Shown here: one piece after another, positions 61,726 to 64,000 of the stretch
Layout: every line of letters begins with the position of its first letter
Position numbering within the stretch: the stretch's first letter is position 1
Assembly (NCBI GenBank): GCA_014773175.1
Contig: VXCM01001395.1
Span: 1-64,000, forward strand
Direction of reading: 5' to 3'
DNA: 64,000 bases
Origin: Lucifuga dentata
Taxonomy: Eukaryota; Chordata; Actinopteri; Ophidiiformes; Bythitidae
Notes under the pieces: model-generated
The model's input: only the letters and a program-made list of their open reading frames with translations
Databases searched by the model: none
Told to the model about the DNA's origin: nothing
Program-made: the position numbers and the translations under genes

Positions 61726-64000
61726 GCTTCCTGCACAACAGGAAACGCAGTGCGAGCTGGGAAGGGCTCACAGGAGCTGACGGATGAGCTCCTTTCTCCC
61801 CATTGTCTGTGCTTTCCTCGACAGGTGCACTTCAGCCTGCAGCAGAAAAACAACAGAATGTCTTGAAATGTTTAGAGGTGATCTTGGTGAGAAAGGGGTG
61901 GGCTGTACGTCAAAGCATATTTACATTAAAGTCCAGTTCCTGGTTGGTTCCACACATAATGTAAACACATTCTTCAAACCCATAAACTCAAATATAGACA
62001 ATTAACAGGAAAAATCAAGTATATGTTGTTAATCTGAATATTCTGTATTGATCTCAGTGAAATTCTATCACCCTCCTCACATGTAAGTAGTGTGTACAGA
62101 TACAGAAAAATATATTGTATATATTATGTTAAATTATATATTGAGTGCAACACTATAGAATCTTTAGTGTAGTTTGACCATGTTTTTAATACTGCTATTT
62201 AGTGTTTTGCTTCTCTCTATTTAGCTTATTTATATTTGGGAAAGCTGTTACACTTGCAGTTGTATTTATTTTGGAACAGTAATGTTGTAGGACTTTTTAC
62301 AGATATGTAATATTGTGCTGCTTTTTGACAGCTGCAGTGATTGTACCTGCAGTTTTAAGAGTGTATGTCATGTTTTAGGAACTGCATTCAATCACTTGAG
62401 GAAACCTAATAGAGGAGATTCTGCATCCACATAAAAACATAATTAAAAGATATTCTGTAATTCCCTGTTGTGTAGCTTGAAGTGTGAATCATTCACATTC
62501 ATTTTACAGTCTGATGTTTGACTAGCTTGCCCCTTGGCAATAAGAATGACATTTGTGAGTTCTTAAATTTAATAACACATCTCTTTAGGTACTGTAGACA
62601 ACATGACTAACACAAATGGAAGGAGCAGTGATTTAAAGTCAAATCAAACTAATATTATTGAAGTTTATATAAACCAGTTTTTATATAACTATTCAGAGGT
62701 TAATAGGTTGTTTATGAGGAAATTTTGAAAGTCCCTGTTCTGTACCAACATATCAACTGCCATGTGATTGCAAGATGATAAGCTAAATTTGTAAAACTCA
62801 ATGTATTTCTTTGTAGTATTTAGTAACAGGATCACATGACGGCTCTGCTTTGACGTTATACTCAGACTTCAGCTGCATAAAATGTCCAGGCATGTCTGAC
62901 ATGCCGTGCAAGAATGAAAGAGAAAATAAGAGGGTGAATTCCAGAATTGTTTGTCAGAGAGCTTATGGTTTTGCAGTTTGTTTTGTTAATAACCTCTCCC
63001 TTTGAATTGTAGAGTTAGTAAAAATTCAAACAGTTGATGTTACTTAAGTTGGAGGCTAAACACCCTCTTGACCCAGAAAACAATCACTTGATTGTACTGA
63101 TTGTTCTGTTCTCTTCATTTATGGTGATCTGCCTACAGAGAGGTCCCATTATTTTTGGTGTGTGTTACCATACAGTAATGTATCCACTGAGTGAGGATTT
63201 AGTGAGAAACAGTGAGAGATTTAGTGAGTTTACAGTAAGTGATCAACCTGACTGAAATTGTTGAGAATAGTTGCAGATAAAAATGTCACCAAAAAAGAGA
63301 GTGACTGATTAGTTTGTTCCTACCAAAAATTGCAAAGTCTGACTCCTTCACTTATAGCACATTTAGCTGAGGCTGCAGCAGCTATACTAACTGTAGATAT
63401 ATTAAAGAAGCTGGTGCATGAGTAGTTTTACTTGTAATATGTTCATTTTGAAATACTTTAACAGTGACAAAATATTTGCTTAAAATAATATTTAATCAAT
63501 TAACTTAAAATCTCAATAACAACAAGCTGCATTTTCCTATTACCAAATTAAACCAACATGAAATAAGCTTAGAGGCTTGATGTACCCTAAAACGTCTCTC
63601 AGGAACCACAGCTTGAAATGATTTTGTTATGGCATTTGGAAAGCGTTGTAGGAATACAATGACTGGGTGAGAAAATAGAGAGAGGTCTCCATCTTAAGAG
63701 GCGCTTTGATTGCTTTCTGTTCCATTAAATTATTTCATATGGAGAGCTGAAAAGGAAAATTGCAGCAAAAGTTGTTGGGTACATACTGCGCACAGAGACA
63801 AGCGAGTGTGATTCTGCTCAGGAGGGAGGGAGGAACACTAATTCTACTGGCAAAGCTTAGTTTTGTTGCTTGTGATGTTGATTGACCTTTCCAAACAGAG
63901 AACTTGATACTTGAGAAGCATGGTACAGTATACACACAGGCACACACACACACAAGCACCACTGAAAAGCCCAAAGGATGGAAGTAAAAATGTTGCAAAG

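Larger units (their letters stand above)
48251..64000. other. Intergenic region without recognised genes
   Basis: Nearly 16 kb with no exon I can support on either strand. Open frames are at most 154 codons; that longest one (53092-53556 minus) runs partly through the poly(T)/N tract and resembles no family. The region holds LINE tails, microsatellites, homopolymers with N's, an X-box at 54687 and a promoter-like patch at 55.5-55.8 kb. Confidence 0.6.

Overview
The window is nuclear DNA of a ray-finned fish, almost certainly a teleost. Genes are split into many exons with GT..AG introns. The noncoding DNA holds fish-type Tc1 relics, LINE tails, MITE-like elements and many microsatellites. Twenty single N's sit in the sequence, mostly inside homopolymers.

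Layout: (1) 771-20306, plus strand: the 3' two thirds of a cAMP-specific phosphodiesterase 4D gene (pde4d), from the end of UCR1 to the stop codon, with a 3'UTR to about 23.63 kb. The introns contain two alternative first exons. One at 5891 makes a PDE4D1-type short form and one at 12050 makes a PDE4D6-type supershort form. (2) 27194-34868, minus strand: rab3c, a synaptic-vesicle Rab GTPase, 219 residues in four exons. A probable upstream first exon ends at 36580. It converges tail to tail on pde4d. (3) 38618-40519, plus strand: a five-exon, 217-residue mitochondrial-type lysine methyltransferase of the FAM173 (ANTKMT/ATPSCKMT) family. (4) 42702-47442, plus strand: plk2, a Polo-like kinase of 656 residues in 14 exons, with a TATA box and a perfect CRE upstream and an AU-rich element just before the poly(A) signal. 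(5) About 48.25-64 kb: no coding exon recognised; repeats, microsatellites and a few isolated motif matches.

The order and relative orientation pde4d(+), rab3c(-), plk2(+) matches human 5q11.2 as I recall it, so this is an old conserved block. The FAM173-family gene between rab3c and plk2 is the unexpected member. The genes share a loose theme of cAMP and activity-dependent neuronal signalling, but no operon-like cooperation is implied.

I found no CRISPR array, tRNA, rRNA or prokaryotic system. The notable points are the intronic PDE4D first exons, perfect CREs near promoters, expanded acidic tracts at the PDE4D C-terminus, a Tc1 copy with an internal inversion, and an assembly signature of 64-67 bp duplications around single N's.
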